A DNA stretch of 16,063 bases. Source: Thiohalobacter sp. Lineage in GTDB: Bacteria; Pseudomonadota; Gammaproteobacteria; DSM-19610. This document shows, piece after piece, positions 12,201 through 16,063 of this stretch. A program made the position numbers and the translations under genes. Each line of letters begins with the position of its first letter. Position 1 is the stretch's first letter. The notes under the pieces were generated by a model that saw only the letters and a program-made list of their open reading frames with translations, was not told the DNA's origin and did no database searches. Location of the stretch: positions 1 to 16,063 of the forward strand of contig JALWRY010000316.1 in the NCBI GenBank assembly GCA_027080445.1. The letters run 5' to 3'.

Positions 12201-15177
12201 TCAGCAGATCATCAAAACCTTCCGGCGCCCGGTCTTCGTCAGGAAGCAAATCAAGCATTTCCTGAATCTGTCCCACACTCTCCTGTAATACAGCGCATCC
12301 TGCTTCTGTCATCTCCGTTTCGCTAACCGATAACTGCCTGGCATATTGTTCAAGCTCACCGGCAAGATCAGCAATCGGATCACTTCCCGCCATATGGGCG
12401 CTGCCATGCAAGGTGTGCAGAGCGCGTATAAGCGTTTCATCGACATGGGCGTTACCACTGTCAACCTGCGCTATAAACTGGCGAAGAAGTTCCAGGTGGC
12501 CGCGTGATTCCGTATTGAAGATCTCGTACAGCATGGGATCCATAACACTGTCAACGACAAGATTTTCATCGGCGCCAGCCACCAGTTCCGGAAATTCATC
12601 GTCCTGAGCCCGTACATCCACAGATTCAGGCTCAGGCTCTGCCTGGTCTTCTGTCGCTATGACCGGCGCCACAGATGTCGTTTCTTCATCAGACTCTGCA
12701 TCAACAGCCATTTCCGGGGCGTTTTCACCGGCAGATACACCCGGCTCATCAGGCAAGGCTTCACGGTTGGCGATCGCATCAGCACATTGCATCAACCAAC
12801 TGACCGGCTGAACAACCGCCGAACCCTCCTTTACCTGCCCGGTCAGTTCGGCAAGCGCGTCGAGCGAACGCTCAAGAATATCGGTCATGGGCGCGCTGAC
12901 CTCAAGCGTCCCGTCGATCACACGGTTCAGCATGTTCTCGTAGGCCCATGCAAACTCACCGATGCGCATGGCGCCGACCAGTCGGCCACTTCCTTTCAGC
13001 GTATGGAATGACCGCCGGACCGTATCCAGCGCATCGCCGTCATCATGGTTACTGATCCATTTCGGCAACATGGCATTGAGGCTCTCGATCTCTTCTTCAG
13101 CCTCTTCGATAAATATCTCGAGAATTTCCTCATCGATGTCCTCGCCAATAATCGCAAGCCCGTCATCCTCTTCTTCGACAGGCGCCGTTTCCTCGGCAAC
13201 TGCCTCGTCAACGACCGGTTCAGGTTCATCTTCCGCTTCCGGCAAACCGGGAACCTCGTCGATACCGGCAACTTCACTATCGACAGCGTCATCTTCTTCC
13301 AGCGACAGTCCGGCAAAATCGTCCAGCTCCGCCGGTTCATCTTCGACCGCCTCATCCACTTCAGGTGTTGGCTCTGGCGTATCAACGGAGACATCCAGGC
13401 CTTCTTCGTCAAACCCGGGATCAAACGGCTCCAGCCCGTCAACAGGATCCACCGCCGCTTCGGCCTGCGCTGCCTCAGCTTCCGTATCACCACTTTCAAC
13501 AGGATAACCAAGGGTTTCGATGCCCTTTTCCGCGACGCTCATGGCAGACTGACCGTACATGCGGTGTTCACGGCGACTCTCAAGGTAATATTCGAGGCCA
13601 CAGATCGCGTCTGCCAGGGAATCCAGTTCCTGTTCCGGTGCACTTCCATCACCGGGGATCAGTTTGTCTTCAATATATTTTGCTGCCGCCTCAATGATCG
13701 AGGCCGCGCGCGTCTCTTCCAGTAATAACAGGCCGCCCTTGACCTGGTTAAACCACTGCGGGACTTCGGCAAGATCATTCGCCTCGTCACTACCCTTGGT
13801 ATAACCGACAATGGCTTCCTTGGCGCGGGCAAGGTCCGAAATGGCTTCCTGGAGGACAACGTCCATCACCTGGTCGAATTCAGACCGGGCCAGGTGTTCA
13901 TCGACGCTCTCGGCCGACATATCGATAGCACGCCCGGAACCCATCGACTCAACCGACGACTCGACGAACAGCAGTGTGCTGGCCAGATCCATCAGCAGGG
14001 TGTCCGGCGGCGGTGTACCAGCCTCCAGGTGAACAGAAAGCTCTCCGACCTTGGTAACTACCGCGGTACGCGCCTCGCCCAGGCTGAGCATGCCCAGCGT
14101 ATCGCCGAGCGACGCCAGTGTTTTCGACATCGTCTGCAGGGTTTCAGTATCCTCGCAGCCATTGCGCAAGGCGATATCCAGCTGGTCTTTCAGTCGCGCC
14201 AGTTCTTCCTTGACGGCAACGGCAACCGTCGCGAACAGGTCGGCATTCTGCCCTGACAGGCTTTCCCTGGCGGCCGCCATTTCTTCCTCACCGGGCAGCA
14301 ACTCCTGCAAACGCCAGGTCGCCTGTATCGCCTCAACCCGCTCACCACCACCCGTTGACTGGGCAACATAGAACAGTAAATTCTTGAACAGGTCGATGGC
14401 AGGTTCTCTCGCCAGTGCCTGCTCGCCCTCATCGACCATACGCTTGATCTGACGATCCACCTGCCCCATCAGGCGTTTTACCGACACACTCCCCTCAAGT
14501 CCGCCACTGCGAACGGCATCGGCGACACCGGCTGAAACCCACCAGAGTCGCACCACTTCCGGTTCACTGCTCAAGCCTTGCAGGGTATGCAGAACATCAG
14601 ACAACGCCTGCAGAGCCTGCGCTTCCCTGCCATCGCCACGGAACCAGCCAAGCAAACCGACCTGGAAACGGTGGCGCAACTCCTTCGCGCCGGCAACCAC
14701 ATCACCATCAAGGGTGTGCCCGGCTACATCAGCAGGCAGGTCCGTGCCCAGGTCCGGGGAGAACATGGCATTTTCGGAAAGAAGGTTTTCACCCCGAACA
14801 GCGCGCAAATCATTGAGGACAGGCAACAGCACCAGGGGGATATCCTGGCTGCCTGCAATCAGGCGATCCAGGTAATCGGGTAACTGCAGGATGGCACGCA
14901 TGAGTACATCGCAGGCCTCGTCCCGTTGCGCAACACCGTCTTCCGCCAGCGCTTTCGCAACCTGTTCCATTTCCTCGGCAAGCAGTGAGGCGCCGTAGAG
15001 TTCAACCATCTGCAGGGTACCGTATACCTGGTGCAGGTGGGCCGCGAGAAACCCGAGCTGTGCGGCGTCTGAAGTATCCTCGACATACGCCTCAAGGGAC
15101 TGGCGCGCTTCCTTAAGCGTTTCGTCCAGTTCATTCTTAACCCACGTCAGTGTACTGAAGTCGATTACCTGATTCAT
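9274..15177 (-). CDS. chpA: Hybrid chemosensory histidine kinase ChpA/PilL
   Basis: This is the CheA-type kinase of the type IV pilus chemosensory system, with 1967 residues. Phosphotransfer (HPt) modules come first. H49-QVYG and H197-TLQG near the N-terminus keep histidine; modules near 352 and 477 have Lys and Asn in its place. Four canonical sites follow: H725-TLKG, H921-TLHG, H1088-TVKG and H1246-TLKG. A strongly acidic linker spans about 561-684 and another about 806-875. Then come a dimerisation helix region (about 1360-1490), the HATPase domain (N box N1557, DDGAG at 1597-1601, SGRGVGMD at 1647-1654), a CheW-like domain (about 1690-1825) and a receiver with D1854/D1855, phosphoacceptor D1898, T1928 and K1950. 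The ATG at 15177 follows AAGGAAC; a longer frame from 15231 would overlap pilK and lacks support. P. aeruginosa ChpA is longer (about 2470). Confidence 0.95.
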   Translation of the reverse strand: MNQVIDFSTLTWVKNELDETLKEARQSLEAYVEDTSDAAQLGFLAAHLHQVYGTLQMVELYGASLLAEEMEQVAKALAEDGVAQRDEACDVLMRAILQLPDYLDRLIAGSQDIPLVLLPVLNDLRAVRGENLLSENAMFSPDLGTDLPADVAGHTLDGDVVAGAKELRHRFQVGLLGWFRGDGREAQALQALSDVLHTLQGLSSEPEVVRLWWVSAGVADAVRSGGLEGSVSVKRLMGQVDRQIKRMVDEGEQALAREPAIDLFKNLLFYVAQSTGGGERVEAIQATWRLQELLPGEEEMAAARESLSGQNADLFATVAVAVKEELARLKDQLDIALRNGCEDTETLQTMSKTLASLGDTLGMLSLGEARTAVVTKVGELSVHLEAGTPPPDTLLMDLASTLLFVESSVESMGSGRAIDMSAESVDEHLARSEFDQVMDVVLQEAISDLARAKEAIVGYTKGSDEANDLAEVPQWFNQVKGGLLLLEETRAASIIEAAAKYIEDKLIPGDGSAPEQELDSLADAICGLEYYLESRREHRMYGQSAMSVAEKGIETLGYPVESGDTEAEAAQAEAAVDPVDGLEPFDPGFDEEGLDVSVDTPEPTPEVDEAVEDEPAELDDFAGLSLEEDDAVDSEVAGIDEVPGLPEAEDEPEPVVDEAVAEETAPVEEEDDGLAIIGEDIDEEILEIFIEEAEEEIESLNAMLPKWISNHDDGDALDTVRRSFHTLKGSGRLVGAMRIGEFAWAYENMLNRVIDGTLEVSAPMTDILERSLDALAELTGQVKEGSAVVQPVSWLMQCADAIANREALPDEPGVSAGENAPEMAVDAESDEETTSVAPVIATEDQAEPEPESVDVRAQDDEFPELVAGADENLVVDSVMDPMLYEIFNTESRGHLELLRQFIAQVDSGNAHVDETLIRALHTLHGSAHMAGSDPIADLAGELEQYARQLSVSETEMTEAGCAVLQESVGQIQEMLDLLPDEDRAPEGFDDLLNRVRALREAVVPPVEKSRDQDASVNPADELEDVADAMTDEVSGPADDPYAEIDPELLEIFLEESEENLETSDAALDRWRMDSEDHDALAELQRALHTVKGGARMADLGPIGDLAHAVESLIISVNDCGATANERALDGVQHAQDALVGMLEDVRAHRPLDTSDALLNELQVLRASVLSGSRQDESDGSVEAETEATAEDVAPVDDPYAEIDQELLEVFLEEASDILEHSEETLQNWKAEPESRELMEELQRELHTLKGGSRMADISAIGDLAHAVESLMVKVGEGAVEPNEVMFSVLEEAHDTLTHMVSEVSERKRLSDKPALVADLEALREGKALAKRAKKTGTRAKPVSVEKDGETEERRAHSRVSQELVRVKASLLDNLVNYAGEISIYRSRLEQQVGAYRFNLVELEQTVARVREQLRKLEIETEAQVLFRYEREAEEESESEEFDPLEMDRYSHMQQLSRSLVESCSDLGSLQGLLDNITRESETLLLQQSRVNTELQEGLMRTRMVPFLGLAPRMRRIVRQTCQELGKQAELELSGAEGEMDRTVVDRIVAPIEHMLRNAISHGIETPEQRAAAGKPETGTIRITFERESSDVVLKMSDDGAGINLDAIRSKAIERGLMDENATLSDNEVLQFILETGFSTADKVTQVSGRGVGMDVVNSEVKQLGGSLHIDSVQGQGTTFTVRLPFTLALNQALLIEVGEDTYAVPLSSIEGIVRMRREDLKAYYDDPTGRFDYGGYEYEVRHLGSVLGTSQPHLDIAQKRLPVLLARSGDHGVAFHVENLLGSREIVVKSVGPQISTVRGVSGATILGDGRVVMILDMIAMLRAGGQAPGMMAQVEEIMQQSAQREGVTVMVVDDSITVRKVTTRLLERNDMNVISAKDGVDAVSKLQENIPDIMLLDIEMPRMDGFELATHIRNEPRLRDIPIIMITSRTGDKHRQRAMQIGVNRYLGKPFQESDLLENITELLEE

Positions 15178-15208
15178 TTTAGTTCCTTCCATCCTGCACC
15201 AAGTGCTT

Positions 15209-16063
15209 CTAGTCCGTGCGGCGGTACGCAAGCGTATCCTGGTAACGCACTTTCTCCATATGTGGATGTTGCCAGTTCAGCAATTCCCCCGGCCCCAGTA
15301 CCAGTATCCCCCCCGGCCTGAGGCATTCCGACAAGCTGTTAACGATATCCAGCCTTCGGTCACGGTCGTAATAGATTAACAAATTCTGACAGAACACAAG
15401 ATCCATGCGGCCCATCGGCGCGGTCGCCACATCACGCAAATTCAGCTGTGCAATACAGACACGCTTGCGTAGCAGATCCGTCATACCAAACTGGCCTTGC
15501 CTTATCGATGTGCAATACCTTTCCCTGAGCACTTCCGGGATGTCCTTCAGGCGGCGCCGAGGATAGCGCGCGGCCCTGGCCTGGCGCAGCGCGGGGAGAC
15601 TGATATCGGTTCCCGTCACACTGAACTTCACTTTGCCATCCCGTGTAGCACAGAACCTGTCTATCAGCATCGCCAGGCTGTAGGCTTCCTCACCGGTCGA
15701 GCAGGCGACGCTCCAGGCCTGGAAATTGTTTCCCCGGTGCATGGCTTCCGGCAAAATCACTTCCTCGACCAGTCGCATCGATGAGGCATGGCGAAAAAAA
15801 CAGGTTTCATGGACCGTAAGCTGGTCAACCAGTAACGACCATTCCCTGGCCTGCAAGGCAGGAGACGACAGAAGCCGGTAGTATTCCCCAAGGTCCTCGC
15901 AACCTGTCTCGCGCATTCGCGCCCTGAGACCACTGGCGAGAAACGACTTCCTCTCGGGAGCGATAAACAAACCCATATGCCCCTCGAGCAGCTGCGTCCA
16001 GCGTGCAAACTGCCTGTCATCGATATGCAGCGAACGCCCGGCTGATCGCCGGGCTTCGTATGC
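15209..16063 (-). CDS. pilK: CheR-type receptor methyltransferase, N-terminus beyond right edge (PilK-like)
   Basis: A SAM-dependent CheR methyltransferase that would methylate glutamates of the pilus chemoreceptor (PilJ). The 284 codons in the window hold the N-terminal CheR helical domain (FARWTQLLEGHMGLFIAPE), the ETCFFR motif, the SAM-binding ACSTGEEAYSLAM, the acidic-strand motif TGTDIS, and FCQNLLIYYD, the counterpart of the usual CRNVLIYF. The first ATG in the window is at 15976, but the frame stays open to the edge and residues before it (from IDDRQF on) already look like CheR. With no ATG, GTG or TTG between, the true start lies outside. A 7-bp inverted repeat at 16036-16054 falls within this frame. 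It ends 31 bases before chpA, in the pilK-chpA order known from pseudomonads. Confidence 0.9.
   Translation of the reverse strand, partial: AYEARRSAGRSLHIDDRQFARWTQLLEGHMGLFIAPERKSFLASGLRARMRETGCEDLGEYYRLLSSPALQAREWSLLVDQLTVHETCFFRHASSMRLVEEVILPEAMHRGNNFQAWSVACSTGEEAYSLAMLIDRFCATRDGKVKFSVTGTDISLPALRQARAARYPRRRLKDIPEVLRERYCTSIRQGQFGMTDLLRKRVCIAQLNLRDVATAPMGRMDLVFCQNLLIYYDRDRRLDIVNSLSECLRPGGILVLGPGELLNWQHPHMEKVRYQDTLAYRRTD

Noticed and set aside
15178..15231. Earlier start for chpA overlapping pilK
   Set aside because: The 18 extra residues look random, and the ATG at 15177 has a clear Shine-Dalgarno at the right distance.
16036..16054. GCCCGGC/GCCGGGC hairpin as a terminator before pilK
   Set aside because: It has no T-run and lies in an open frame that continues into CheR-like sequence, so it is more likely coding.

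Overview
This window comes from the chromosome of a gammaproteobacterium with type IV pili. The transketolase fragment reads almost like the E. coli protein. The BioA is of the pseudomonad type, starting with a WHPCTQM motif. Codon use is GC-rich throughout, and the gene content is the pil-chp and methionine-cycle neighbourhood known from Pseudomonas and its relatives. The genus cannot be named from sequence alone. I see no phage, integrase, CRISPR array, rRNA or tRNA.

Layout. Positions 1-616 (minus strand) hold the start of transketolase, cut by the left edge. Positions 617-944 are a gene-free stretch with several inverted repeats. Positions 945-1508 (minus) encode a thioredoxin-fold protein with a CNHC centre. 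From about 1581 everything to 7781 reads on the plus strand: a metK promoter, a SAM-II riboswitch with an intrinsic terminator, metK, two copies of a 24-bp palindrome, an ahcY promoter, an SAH riboswitch with a hairpin over the ribosome binding site, ahcY, a REP-like palindrome, metF, bioA and rsmE. From the right edge back to 7760 (minus) lies the distal half of a Pil-Chp chemosensory operon in the order pilK (cut by the right edge), chpA/pilL, chpB, chpC. It meets rsmE tail to tail with a 22-bp overlap.

How the genes work together. The plus-strand block is the S-adenosylmethionine economy. MetK makes SAM, AhcY removes the inhibitory by-product SAH, MetF supplies the methyl group for regenerating methionine, BioA uses SAM as amino donor for biotin synthesis, and RsmE uses SAM to methylate 16S rRNA. 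Two different riboswitches appear to govern the two ends of the cycle: a SAM-sensing one in front of metK (expected OFF) and an SAH-sensing one in front of ahcY (expected ON). Both were recognised by conserved core sequence, loop spacing and base pairing, and this dual arrangement is the most interesting feature of the window. The minus-strand block is the signal processor that controls type IV pilus motility and related cAMP signalling in pseudomonads. It centres on a 1967-residue hybrid kinase with several histidine phosphotransfer domains, plus an adaptation methyltransferase (also SAM-dependent), a methylesterase and a CheW-like coupling protein.
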